This document shows, piece by piece, positions 32,901 through 43,185 of a stretch of 64,000 bases of DNA. Each line of letters starts with the position of its first letter. Positions within the stretch are counted from its first letter, which is position 1. The notes beneath the pieces were generated by a model that ran no database searches, was not told the origin of the DNA, and saw only the letters and a program-made list of their open reading frames with translations. This DNA is from Apiosordaria backusii (taxonomy: Eukaryota > Ascomycota > Sordariomycetes > Sordariales > Lasiosphaeriaceae). Location: contig JAUKTV010000001.1 in assembly GCA_030549205.1 (NCBI GenBank), positions 4,588,001 to 4,652,000 on the forward strand. The letters run 5' to 3'. The position numbers and the translations under genes were made by a program.

Positions 32901-33180
32901 ATGAAGGTGCTGTGGGCGGGGACTCGCCGACTAAGCTGATCAGATTTCCTGGGGATCCAGCCATGCCTGCAGAGATCCCCCGTGTCCATTCCCTAGTGTT
33001 CAGCGAAGTGCTTGTGGCATACGATGCCGTCGAGACAGCATCCAACAGGGGCGATGCGACGGGGTTTTCGTTTGACGATACACTAGCAGGTTTGATCTCT
33101 GGAGAGATCACGGGTGAGGCACTGGATGATCCTTTGGTGCTGGTGCCATTCCCATTACTGGTGATGAAGTGGTCAGCCAT
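29920..33180 (-). CDS. BCAS3-like WD40 protein
   Basis: A single exon encodes 1086 residues from the ATG at 33180. Residues 1-~190 are disordered. A WD40-type region starts near 200 (KGYYFGFDTLAMPN) and continues with VLAGYEGGLEIFTVGKREV, YYTSVEVYSLKTGRQVSVLL and FLSLSPSGLFLFSASSKGDV. It ends near 705 with AMVTERGTVHLLDLP. A later conserved segment near 910 (RIGLFELSPQGQSLAITS) fits the BCAS3 C-terminal domain. In animals BCAS3 binds PHAF1 and phosphoinositides at autophagy initiation sites; in fungi the role is poorly known. It resembles PROPPIN proteins but is much longer. No introns are seen. Confidence 0.8.
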   Translation of the reverse strand: MADHFITSNGNGTSTKGSSSASPVISPEIKPASVSSNENPVASPLLDAVSTASYATSTSLNTREWTRGISAGMAGSPGNLISLVGESPPTAPSSYEDTRGIPSGWSSPRPSVGYHPPSASPPLAGRRPLSFHMDNNYYSPPDTHSHLGSVAAARRGSMHSNYAHRAVSNPPLPHQPQAHFYGAPEIDLDSQSQSGMKAGEKGYYFGFDTLAMPNTDPVSGKSNVVLAGYEGGLEIFTVGKREVEPVASLKGLRGGVYHAKILPWTSFESDLFPLVAVVIHGPNLPMPTPTINVEGDYDAVSAERSEAMTNITSPDPSSRESVTSNRPAPGFAESYYTSVEVYSLKTGRQVSVLLEAPKVPLKMPITSAAFKAPPPTGAFHIHADGGSIVVSSGATGECWIYRQAPIVSDQPLHFRCHGKVWTTLQQPPKGEPGQENERGRSPVPPRPRPQVAIVSVSSRWIAYCPAAPSSQIALRASVPVLVYGRAPGLSSVTPPQLPQANADLDLPLSESVVNKLMRDATQELIQGAKWVGKQGLQAWNNYWNPQPTQTPRSPTQAPQNWGLGASPPQFPPTHGAVSPPVAKEPGLVSVLDIESLGPSSNLHPTTTFTIPHGCSFLSLSPSGLFLFSASSKGDVQTVWDLMRIQHTKSSPLQITGSPVGGPRVRQVAQFSRMTVARIVELAWTQPHGERAAMVTERGTVHLLDLPSSAFSWPPPRRRLAEETKPAVPEGPTSAVSMATNAFSTVREAARPLINRQRRSNSNTPAFAGAAEYAAHGGKVIVSGISHSLGKTGSAINQLRHTGDNRVSLPNSSMLPEPGCVAWVTRRDHSLFVLGGGLVRVFQSKNSGGYDKRSQRLSRYTDHLLPLLPDDSLAPVVKHILDPDEYLDFSERDLDPFNNTLVLNQTKPGFRARFGGVESSIPQAEIESSAPYQPFHTDRRIGLFELSPQGQSLAITSILAETQLEDAQAESAPRKKKGSKASPARQTSPSVEEETAADETWVFGLPLNATKIDLGLPHLPDDESFNIDLEASRALPASAMERVLFRGDDDTQIVITTRRRRGAGPGNGEDGFFEDDCEVLDFADQRV

Positions 33181-33188
33181 TTAGGTCC

Positions 33189-33510
33189 TTAGGTTTCCGC
33201 ACCGCACTCCTTATCCAGTTCCCAGTCCAGACTCTTCTTTACCAGGGTAGAGGGAACCCACGTGAACTTGGCACCATGTTTTGTCACCGCTGCGACCACT
33301 CCGCCGCCTTCTTTGCCATTCTTCCGGTCTTTCTTGGAGCCTTTGGGAGCGCGTCTAGTTAGCTTGAGCTCTGTTGGATAACATTGGGGGTTGGAGTATC
33401 TGAAAGCACAGAGAGCAAGCAAATACAATCAGAATAGAACAAAACACAAACCTGGCATGAATGGCGATCCAGGAGTCAAGCGAGCAGTTATCCTGCTCGC
33501 GTAACGAGAT
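33189..33510 (-). other. unresolved coding-like segment directly upstream of the BCAS3-like gene
   Basis: An open frame ending with a stop at 33189 reads ...YSNPQCYPTELKLTRRAP... and ...HGAKFTWVPSTLVKKSLDWE.... A plausible 52-nt intron (33400-33451, acceptor TTTCAG) joins it to an upstream segment ending in SLDSWIAIHAR. I find no ATG for this frame, and I do not recognise the protein. The stop lies only 9 bp before the BCAS3-like ATG on the same strand. It may be the last exons of a small gene, an upstream ORF in the BCAS3 leader, or chance. Confidence 0.25.
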
Positions 33511-35248
33511 AGCTGACACCCCTCAACGCTTAAACGAAGAAGGTGCCCGCAGGAAAGTAACTATATCAACAGTTCGCGAACAATATGTATTCAGGTCAGG
33601 ATCGGTAGACTCGATATCTGTCTGGTTGTTGTTGACAAGTGTATGTATGTACGCGTGCAGCGGGGGGTTGCGATCGAGGTATGACAAAGTGTTCGGGATA
33701 TGACTCTTCGTGTGTAGTGTAGACGCGGGTCTGGGCTGTCTAGACTATAACCGCGAGATGGCGTGAGCGCCTCGGTCGGTCGGTGTGTCGGATGTAGAAG
33801 AAGGACAAAGAAAGGAGCGGAAGATCCCAGAGAGAGGCGTTGCCCAACACAGGAAGCGATTGTGGTCTTCTGACACGGGCGAAACAAAAAGCCAGCCTTT
33901 TTCTATAATTATTACGACGATGATATGCAGGTATTATCAAGAGACTAGTAGAGGAAGAGGGAAAAACAGAAGAAGAAGAAAAGAGGTTGTGGTGGTTCTG
34001 GTTCTTGGTGATGTTGCTGTTTGGTGTTGTATGAAAGGAGAGAGAGAGATCAAGACAATGAATGAGATAACCATCCAGGCAAGGTAGTGCTGGATGAACT
34101 GTGCCTAGCTAGGTAGATGTGACTCGACGGGGAGCGAGGACGGACAGCTGGGGTCGAGGTTGACAGACGCCTGCACCTGTGAATGCCGCGTGCAGAGGAG
34201 GCCCAGGAAAGGGGGGGTGGCTCGTGGTTCGGTCCCTGGCGCGGCCGGTGGGGTTCTGCAGCAACGGAAATCCACTCAATGCTGGGGGTGCTTCAGCCCT
34301 GACGGGAATAGCGCCAACGTACCCCAAGATAAGCATGGGATAAGCCCAGCGCTATCAGCAGAAGCCCAGCAAATGGCGGGGTTTATCGCTCTTAGGGTTA
34401 GATCTACATCCAAAACAGTTTCTCGAGAGAGTATTTGTGCAGTGCCGCTGTGGTGATGGACTCCCAGAGAAGGTGTCATATGTGTCAAGAAAATACACCA
34501 CGTGAGAGCTGGAAAGTGTCGGGTTATTTTGGGGTGTGTCCAAGCAGCGCTGGCAGCCCGTTGATTCCGGGCCTCCTCGCCTACGTCATTCCAGAATGGT
34601 CAAGGTCATCCATCATGCATTCAGGGCTCGGATTGGGTCAGTTTCCCTGATGACGGCCGAGAGAACTGATGACTTGGTCAAGTGCAAAACTGGAAAATAG
34701 TAATCTTTACCTATGTCAACCCAGCATTGTGGTTTCTAACATGAAGTACGGCATTCATAGGTACCTAAGGTACATACAGTAGGCAATGATGATCCTGATG
34801 CCGCATGAGTCGGCGGAGTACCCTTTTGGTCACCCCGCCTTTTGCTCGGCGCGTCCCTCTGACTCCACCTGCCAGACAGCCAGCGTCATATCTTATCAGT
34901 CGAGTTCATCCATAACGGTTGCATTCAAAGCAAATCACCAGACGATAGAGTTTGACAGTTGAGTTCATCTCAAGATTAATCTCTCAGTCAAACTTTGCCT
35001 CCTGCCAAAATCCATTTGCAATACATCATACACTAGGACACAACCCTTACACCGACAAGCCAATACTTCCGTAGAAAGGTGGAGAAGCCAAAGCAGGGGC
35101 ACATGGACAACTCCGAATTGGAGGCGGGAGGCGGTGGAGTTTGGAGCTTGCCTTGCCCCAACCAAGTCACCCACGTTGCCCAGATACCCAATACGATATC
35201 TTGATGATAAGTCAACCTTCTCAGACTGTCTCAACTGTACATCAGAAA
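33511..35248. other. intergenic
   Basis: About 1.7 kb without recognisable coding signal. It includes purine-rich tracts (33940-33985). The open frames are short and lack family motifs. Confidence 0.45.
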
Positions 35249-35780
35249 TCAACTCTGCAACCAAACTCTATACCTCACCCACTTCCACTTCTGCTTCTGG
35301 GACCCAGGCTCGCTCTGCCAGTCATGTCGAACCAACGTCCCCTGCGCCGCCCAATCCACCACTCTCTCTTCTGTCTCGGGCCCTTCCCCAGCGACCACCT
35401 CCAAAGTGACCTTGCCGCTGAACATGACTTCAATCTCCTCTCCTTCTTCTCTCTGCTTCTCAAACGCATCGGGAGTAGCGGTATAGAAATTGCTGAAATC
35501 ATGATGCGTCCTCTTCCACACGTCCTTCCACATCCCACGTCTTAGCTCATGTAGCTCTAGGAGTCGAGTTAGCCTGTGCCTTCATACAGTCATCTCAAAC
35601 AGTCGGAAAACACTCACCTTCTCTACCCCTCGCCACCTTCGTCCCCATAGTGACCTCAGCATCTTCAGCAAAGCAGTCAAGCCATGGCTCGTACATTCGT
35701 TTAGGGTCGTCCGATATAGCGAAGAAGTACAAGATGAAACCCAGGATGCTCATCCCGGGCTCCTTAGCAAGTGAAGCCAT
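35249..35780 (-). CDS. SnoaL-like (NTF2-fold) protein
   Basis: Two exons, 35618-35780 and 35249-35556, encode 156 residues from the ATG at 35780. The pattern DPKRMYEPWLDCFAEDAEVTMG, then HHDFSNFYTATPDAF, then a run of alternating strands ending WVRYRVWLQS, fits the cone-shaped NTF2/SnoaL fold. Length is normal for this family. Such proteins include polyketide cyclases, isomerases and non-enzymatic binding proteins, and no substrate can be inferred. The intron is GTGAGT..CTAG and the frame joins cleanly (RGRE|ELHEL). The gene stands alone and is not part of a visible metabolite cluster. Confidence 0.65.
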
Positions 35781-36687
35781 TGTTGTTATATTTTGAGCGG
35801 GGTCTGTGCGAAAGGGGGAGAGAGCAAAAACCAGTTGTTGGAAACTCAACAGTCCAGAGTGACGCAATTAACCCTAACGGCCCCATGTCTAACCCTGAAA
35901 AATCAGGCAGTTCTTTCTCAACTCCACAACTGTCCCCTCTCTTACACCTTTAAATATACTTCAGAAGATCATTATGAGATTGTGTTGATAGAAAATGAAA
36001 GCTGGTGATGATCGTCAAAGTCTAAAAGTGAATGCTCTAAAGATCTATGGTCTCGGACCAGATGACCAAGTTAGCTGTCGCCTCGGCTCTCATCCCAAGC
36101 AGAAGCGACTTCCCAAAGCCTTCTAAGAGGTATATGTGTTAGTTTCAGCACACGGCTCTCAACAGCAGCCCCAAGCCCCTCCAAGGGCCTCGTGGCTAAG
36201 TAGTAAGCCTGCTGTCCGCCCACCCCCTCGGGCTCACCGAGAGCCCCTCCGTTCGATTCCTCATAAAACCCTCCGCGACTGGGTTTTCGGCGCCCGTCCC
36301 TTCGGGGGCAGGCGAGCTTGCTTTTTGGCCTTGACTCCTCGTTCTCGGAGTGGCTAGGGAGCCCTTTGACTTTTACTTTTACCACCAGGTAGTCTTGACT
36401 GTACACCTCCAAAACAGATGGCTAGGTTTGGGAAGCATGGCCTAGACAGCCAAATGTGTTGCTACCTATCTCTGGCGACAGAACTCAGAATACATCGATT
36501 ATTTTGGACGCCGTCCGCCCTTCAGGCAATCAACACATCCCCATCGTGCAAGGCCTCCGGTCCCTTTCGCAAAACGAGCAAGTTTTAAGTTTCGGGCCAT
36601 CATCCGCTCGCTCTCATACATTGCAAATACCGGGCTTCATCCTCAATAACCACATACACCTACAATGTCATGTTAACACGCCAGCGT
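35781..36687. other. intergenic with a hairpin-rich segment
   Basis: Region between the SnoaL-like gene promoter and the 3' end of ku80. It holds a run of hairpins at 36227-36351 that I annotate separately. No coding evidence. Confidence 0.5.
36227..36351. repeat. series of four consecutive hairpins, organelle-like composition
   Basis: Four inverted repeats follow one another. CTCGG/CCGAG is at 36227-36241. AAAACCC/GGGTTTT is at 36265-36287. CGCCCGTCCC-TTCG-GGGGCAGGCG is at 36291-36314, with one mismatch and a stable TTCG loop. ACTCC/GGAGT is at 36334-36351. Such crowding is unusual for fungal nuclear intergenic DNA and resembles the GC-hairpin elements of fungal mitochondrial genomes. Origin is uncertain. 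Confidence 0.45.
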
Positions 36688-39065
36688 TTACTTCGCAAAC
36701 TACTCTCTCGTTAGCCCAACTCTCACACAAATCCACTTCTTTAACTTACCTGCTTCGCCTCCTCCTCCGTCACATCCGACACATCCAACTCCTCCTTCGT
36801 AATCAACCCCAAATTCCCACCAACAACATGCTTATACCACATCCCCCTCCGGTCACCATCAAGCTCGCCACTAAGCAAGCTCTTCTTCAGCGCCCTCAGG
36901 TACTTGTTATACAGTGTCGGCATCTCAAAACCGAGTAGCTCTTCCCGCATGACACCCAGGTTCTCAGCAGCCCGAGAGTAAAACACATCGGCGAAGCTGT
37001 CTTTGATGAGCTTGCGGATGATGTCCCCCATCTGCTTGACGGCTTTCTCGATGGTCTCGTCATCCTCGGCTGCGGCGAGCATCTGCTTGAATTCGGGAAT
37101 AGCGTTTTCAGAGGAGATGGCTGCGCGCTTGGGTTGACCACCGAGGAGGGAGTCAATGTCAAGACCGGAGAGGGGTTTGACGGCGTCCTTCTTCCCGAAG
37201 CGGCCTTTGGCTTTTTCGGGGACTGGTGGTTGTTAGGACAATTCTCTACAAGTAAGTTAGGGAAGAGCTTACCCTTCTTGAGCTCTGCAGCATCAATCAA
37301 GTTGCCAATTTCATGCTTGGCCTTGTCAAGCAGTTTCTTTGGAGGCTTTGAATATCTCAACAGAATCTCAGCTGGTGGCCCGATAGGTGCATCTGGGTCG
37401 ATAGCCCGAGCTCGGATAGCCTGGTTCATCCGATGAATGATGGGATTGTACACTTCATCGACGGGCGCATAGTCTACTGGTTTTCTGTTTGCTTATCTTA
37501 GTAAACTGCCGTGAGACTTTTGGCGAAGAACATACCCATCCTCATCCACTTCATAGTTCGACAAGTCCATCGCGTCAACGAAGTCGCTCATAGCATCCTT
37601 CAGTTCATCGTCTGGCAAAAGTCTATGTTCCTTGAGCACATTTCTGGACACCGTAAGCACCTTGTCCAATGGCGGAAATTGGTAACTTCGGACATCCTCT
37701 GCAAAAGGCAGGGATACATCGTAAAGACACTCGAAGTCATCCTCAAGACCGGGGTTAGGCTTGAGAAGAAGTATCTGAACCTGAGCATCATCCTTTTGAA
37801 CGTATCTGGCAACGGCATATGATCCCAACTCGTGCAGAGCATGAATGAGTGCTGAGAGCCCCAACTCGGCCTCTTCGTTCATTTTCTGGGACACGATAAG
37901 TCCCGTCTCGCCCATGTTGATGAAGGGATCATAACTGTCATACGGGATGAACCCAATGATAGTGAACGATTTTTTCGTGTTGTACTTTGTGATGGACATG
38001 TCGGACTCGCCAAAGGGAACAACGGTGCGGCCATACTGGTACCCTTTTGCGAGCTCCTCAAAGTCGACATCTCTCTTGCCGCCTGGGGCATCAGGATCAT
38101 TGACCCTGTAGGTACGCATTTGCTTGACGCCGGAAAATTCAGTCCCGCCCATGTCGACATCTTCATCCTCGTCTTTGAAGGCCTGTGATTGACTAAATCC
38201 ATGGTTGACGACGACGGTGCTTGCCGATGGTGGGGGAGCGCGTTTTGTCTTGAAGTAACGCTCTACGTGAATGCTGATGGCGCTTTCATATTTGTCTGGG
38301 TCTCCGAGGGTAAGGGGCCCATCGTAGGCCTTGAATGGTCTCACAGGCTTGATTCGGGGTATTGATAGCTCCTCGACGGCCTGCTGCATAGTACCGAACA
38401 CACCCTCGGTGCACTTGTCGACTAGTTGTTGGAGTGCCTGTTCGTTATTTTTCTTTGCAGTAGACTTGTCCTCCTCCTTAAAGCCGTATTCAGGATCATC
38501 AAAATCGATGCCGCTAGGAAACCATCAGTATCTTCTCATCTCTTATAGATGAAGGTGTGGAAACATACATCACCACGAGTTCAACCTTGTTCTCGTTGAG
38601 TTTCCCAGCAATGGCATCCAGCTCTTCATCATCAATTTTCGACTCGCCATTCGTGACAAGAATGATCCTTCGCTTGTACTTGAGCTTCTTGGTGTACTTC
38701 TCAATCATGGTCAACGCCACAACGACGGCAGAGACCGGATCGGCGCCATAACTCCTCGACGGCTGGACCCTGGAACGCAACTCTCTAAGCTCAGTCATGC
38801 TCATAGGGCCGATGGGCTGCAGCACCGAGATGTTGTCGTACCCTTCGAGCTCTCCCCCATTCGCAAGATCGTTGTCTGTCTCATCGGTATTCAGGCCGAC
38901 GAAACCAAGAGTCCACGTCTTCCTGCTTGCCGCGACAGTAGTCGAAATCTTGTCCCAAACATAGCGCATACCAAAATCGAGATCGGATTCGACGCGACCG
39001 TTGTGACAATCAGCCATTGACTCGCCCAAGTCGACGACGTACACTGTTGCTTCCTTGTCGGCCAT
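36688..39065 (-). CDS. ku80: Ku80, non-homologous end-joining DNA-end binding protein
   Basis: Five exons are read: 38569-39065, 37536-38513, 37273-37484, 36750-37222 and 36688-36699, giving about 723 residues. The N-terminal von Willebrand-type domain starts ATVYVVDLGESMAD and includes RRIILVTNGESKIDDEELD. The Ku core beta-barrel follows (residues ~215-470), with FTIIGFIPYDSYDPFINMGE. A helical C-terminal region includes VKQMGDIIRKLIKDSFADVFYSRAAE. With Ku70 it forms the ring that binds double-strand ends and recruits ligase IV; it also acts at telomeres. The Neurospora orthologue is mus-52. The last exon is 12 nt (three codons plus stop). I chose it because its acceptor lies ~10 nt after a CTAAC branch site and gives a short AKQFAK end. 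The 5' end faces a TMEM205-like gene. Confidence 0.93.
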
Positions 39066-39445
39066 CTTGTGTTGTTTTGCTTATCAACTGAAGTAAGAAA
39101 AAAAGTGTTAAGATGAAATCATGAGTTTCAATGTTGGGAGAAGTAAATTTTGTTATGAGCCGTGATCTCCAGGCAGCATCGCCAAAAGACCCACGCGTGT
39201 CGGTCTGAGATGGAGCTGCTGCCTTCCCTTTTGCGCGTGGGCACATGCCTTCGCGTCACCCAGCTATTAAACCCCTGTTTGCGGCAAAGACGCTCGGGCC
39301 ATTGCCCAACCACCAGCGTCCCCACAAAGGCCAACGACCAAAGAGCATGCTTGAGAGTCTTGACCTCAGCTGTCTGTGAGCTCATAAATATCTCTTTCTT
39401 GAGCTCATCTCTGCTCTTTTCCATCTTCAACATCAAACTGCCAAA
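39066..39445. promoter_or_regulatory. bidirectional promoter between ku80 and the TMEM205-like gene
   Basis: 380 bp separates two divergent start codons. It must hold both promoters. I see no distinctive element beyond pyrimidine-rich leader sequence near 39395-39430. Confidence 0.5.
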
Positions 39446-40127
39446 ATGGGCTTCTTTTCCCCCGCCCCATACCACATCCTCAGGTAAGCCCCTCACCCCA
39501 CCCGTTCATCCATCATATCATCGCCACTTACCATAGCTAACCACCACCCCTCCAGCTATGGCGTCCTTCTCGGCACAACCTTCTTCCACACCTTCATAGG
39601 CGGCATCGTCTCCTTCCGCGTCCTCCCCCGCCCCCAGTTCTCCTCCCTCATGTCGTCCCTCTTCCCAGTCTACTTCACAATCCAAACCGCCCTCCCCCTC
39701 GTCCTCGCCATCACCTACCCCGGCAGCCAAAACCCCTTTGGGATCACCTCCGGCATCTCCGGCTTCCTGCACTCGTCAAACCGGTACTCCACCTTTGTTC
39801 CCATCACCGCTGCGTTTGCCTCTGCCCTGGCAAACCTGGCTTTTGTCGGGCCGTTGACGACCAAGGTGATGGATGAGAGGAAGCTTCAGGGTGTGTATAT
39901 CCCATATGATATGTTCTATGTTTGAGCGGTAGCTAATGTGCTGTGAAAAAAAAAAAACAGAAAGGAAAGACGGCAAGAAATCCTGGGACGCCCCTCCCCA
40001 CTCGCAAGAAATGCAAGCCCTCAACAAGCAGTTCAGCATCCTGCACGGCGTGTCCAGCTTGTTGAACCTGGGCACCTTTGTCGGGAGCGTGGTGTACGGT
40101 GTCACCTTGTCCAAGAGGATCTCTTGA
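39446..40127 (+). CDS. TMEM205-like (DUF4149) membrane protein
   Basis: Three exons (39446-39483, 39556-39890, 39961-40127) give 179 residues starting MGFFSPAPYHILSYGVLLGT. Four hydrophobic spans are visible: near residues 12-32, 50-68, 90-112 and 150-172. The FRVLPRPQFSSLMSSLFPVYF and ANLAFVGPLTTKVMDERK segments fit the DUF4149/TMEM205 family. In fungi these are small organelle or outer-membrane proteins of unknown function. Exon 3 follows a poly-A tract ending AACAG, and the frame joins as LQ|ERKDGKKSWD. Confidence 0.8.
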
Positions 40128-40639
40128 ATAAAACCCATCCCATCTTCCTACCAGCAAGCATGCAAGCACCTTGTCAAGTCAGGCTCAAGCGCATAGTTCG
40201 TCTCAGGTTCATGTCTCATGTCAAGGTCAAGGGTTTCTCTCCTCACTCGGCAACCAAAGCACAAACCAAAGTCACATGGCAGCAAGCATTCACATTCACG
40301 GAATTTGTCATTGTCAGTCAGGTACACGTACTCTTGTCGGTTTTCGTCTTTTCTTGGTATACACATCAACAATCCATTTACAAGATGAGATATCTCAAAA
40401 ATAAAAATAAAAAAGTAACGATTAACGCCCGCTATAGAATGCTCTCAGAAAAAGCACTACCACAAAAAAAATCGCTGAGGTATTAAAAGAACCCAGTTCC
40501 GCTCCAAGTTTTCCCCGAGAGATCAAAACGATTACCCAGCAACAAAAATATCCACCCATCCATCCAGATCCAGATTTCACAACCCCTTCCCATCCAATTT
40601 TTTCTACTTTTCTTTTCCCGTTCCCTTTTGTCTCCACAA
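40128..40639. other. intergenic between convergent genes
   Basis: 3' flanks of the TMEM205-like gene and of the frameshifted small gene. A-rich tracts occur near 40396-40420. No gene is recognised. Confidence 0.45.
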
Positions 40640-41336
40640 TCAAAACCCCCCAGCCAACCTCCTCAACTCCCTCTTCACCTCCTCCATCTCCCTCCTCTTC
40701 CTCTCCGCATCATCCTTTACCACCTCCCCCTCTCCACATGCTTCGCATTCCTCACATAGTGCGTCAAACTCCACCTCCCCGGCTTTCTCGCGAGCATCTC
40801 CTCCAGACTCGCCTCTGTTACAGGAGCCGGGAACTGAGTAGACAGGGGATCGACGCGGATTTGCTTTCTTCCTGGAACGGGGGGCTGGACGTGGATAACC
40901 GGCGTCGGGGCGGTGACGGTTCTTTTGGGGGCTGCCGGTGGGGAGAGGGAAGCAGTAGAGGAAGAGAGGGAGGAAGACAACGAGCCGCAGGTGCAGGTTG
41001 GTTTCGGGGCCAAGTTGTCGTTGGGAGTGGTGACGGAGGGAAAGTAAGAGTCGACTGAGGTTGCGGGGGAGGAGGTGAAGCTCGCGGGTTGGGCGCCGGA
41101 GGGGGAAAAGGTTTCTGTTGGGGGGTGGAGCTGGCGTCGGACATGTTGGAAGAGGTAGTAGATTTGCGGTAGAGGGATGACCAGAAGAAGCCTGGGGAGG
41201 TTGGGGAGCTTGGTCTGCTGCTTGTGCGGTTGTTGTTGTTGTTGTTTTCTTTGTTGTTGTCGTTGTTGGAATTCAGGAAAAAGTGAAAGGGGTTGCGGAA
41301 GGAGAAGCGGTTCGTGTTGGGGGTTGAGGCTGCCAT
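40640..41336 (-). CDS. small conserved fungal protein, interrupted by two homopolymer frameshifts
   Basis: The frame starts at the ATG at 41336 with MAASTPNTNRFSFRNPFHFF and an Asn-rich stretch. After the six-base run at 41120-41125 the coding character moves to another frame, which continues ...VDSYFPSVTTPNDNLAPKP and ...EEMLARKPGRWSLTHYVRNAKHVERG. After the five-base run at 40726-40730 it moves again, to a charged helical tail ending RRLAGGF and a stop at 40640. Each shift is repaired by one added G/C in the run. With both, the protein would be about 230 residues. I do not recognise a named family. The ordered part is the C-terminal half. Either the assembly has two base-call errors or the gene is decaying. 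Confidence 0.6.
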
Positions 41337-43185
41337 TTTGAATTTGTACCTTCAGGGTGTCGTTTCCCTTTTTAAAAACTCAAACTCGTACTCGTGGGTG
41401 GGTAAGGTGAAATGCCCGGTCGTCGGTCCCTTTGTGGGGTGGTTTTTGGTAGGTTTGAGTTTAACCCCCCCTCTTCCCTGGTTGTAGACCGACCTCCTGA
41501 CTCTTTTCAGGGTCTTTCCCTGGGGAGCAAACGGCCGGATGAGCTTGTTGACTTTGTTCAACTTGCGGGCGCTAGGGCGAAGGGACAAGTTGGTCCACAA
41601 TGAAAACGTGGAAAGAAGGCACTCCCGCGTGGTCCGGTGTGGTGGGAAGGCGGGGAAATGACAGGTCTCGTGGGTTGTGTTGACTTGCTGGTCCGGGGAT
41701 GGGATGAACGGTTGTGGCGAGAGCTACCAGTGGGGTGACTGTGCTCGAGTCGTAAACACCGTCGGATTTGGGCTCGGAGGGAGGGTAGGAGTTTTTTGGT
41801 AGGTGGCTTGCTGTCAAAAAAGCTTGTTGTTGCTCACGACAGAAAAGTTAAGATGAACAGCTGATGAAGTGTTTGTGAAGCTGTGACTTGAACAGGAGAG
41901 TATGATTCACAGTGAGATATTCACTTTTCGTCGAGGAGTCAAAGACCGAAGGATAACAACACACAAATGTGACGAGTTCAAGACGTTGAGCACAGAGGGG
42001 AAAAGGCAGCTCCCGAAATATATACCCTTACACTACAAACAAACCCTCTCATGTCCGCCCGACCTGCTGGTCACATCCAACGCCCGGTGGTCGGGGGAGC
42101 TCTCCCGCGCTCTGACCGGAGCTAGGACCAGGGTCCGGACGTGGAGAGACCCAGATTTTCCCCATCTCCCGTGATGATCGATCTCCACTCCGTTTATGTC
42201 AAATTCATGGGGGGTACTATCAAATGGGGGCTGCCCATTCTCGAACGCTGTGTTGTTCAACGGCCGCGGTACTCGGCGGGGAGCGGACAATGAACAGACA
42301 AGGCCACTGGCCAGGCGGGACCGGTGGATATAAACATCTCTTGAGTTTCAAACTCTTATTTGTTGTGGTTATTCTCACGGTGACCCCCCACACCTTGGGC
42401 ATTGAAGACGGGCCTGGTCTCTCGGTCGTCAACCCCACGTTTCAAACGGGGCTCAACCAATCTGCAGCATGCATGCAAGTTCAGCACGCGAGGTAGCGCT
42501 GGAAAAGAGCCAATTTCAGCCAGCTGGTCATGTGGACCTTCTGGAATCCCGCACTAATTAGCGGGCTACCTAGCACCCCTAGCAGCGTGGGAGGGCCCCT
42601 GTCTCGTGTCCCGTCCAGATCTGTGGGATGCTTTCATCATTTCAGGGCTGCGAGTCCATACGGGAGCCGCTAAAAACCGGAGTGCTTTGGCGAACCTGCC
42701 ATGTGCATCATCACCTAACGATGCCCGAGATGGATATCTTCAACTACAATGTTTGCCCAATCTGGCCTCAAAGTGGTGATGCCTGATGTTTTTTTCTTTT
42801 CTTGTTTTGTGTCATTGTCTGTGGATAATGAGAATACGGGCATGTCTTTTGGTCACCTGAGTCGAACTTGGTGGACCATGGCGTCGCCGGTAATTTACAC
42901 TGTGATTAACGATATCCTCATGTTCCACCTTCAGATGAGATCCCCTTTGTACCAATCCTCTCCACATCTCATCTGCACAACTCATCTGCCGCCGCTCGCC
43001 TGAACGGTTGCAGCCCTGTTGGGCTCTTCTGCGGCGGGCATCAAGAGGCACACTCGTTGGTGGTCCCGACCGGCCCGTCCCTGGCTGCTGTGCCTCCCTC
43101 GATCTACTGCACAGTAAAGTGTGGTCGAGAGCCCGCATATGCTGATTCAAATCTGATGCCTATATGCCGGCCTCAACTTCAGACC
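41337..43185. other. intergenic, no gene recognised
   Basis: About 1.8 kb upstream of the small frameshifted gene and downstream of the DUF1295 gene. The open frames are short and show no motif. Confidence 0.45.

Noticed and set aside
36177..36265. tRNA-like stretch with a GTTCGATT loop
   Set aside because: The bases on either side of the loop do not pair as a T-stem, and no acceptor stem forms. I keep only the hairpin observation.
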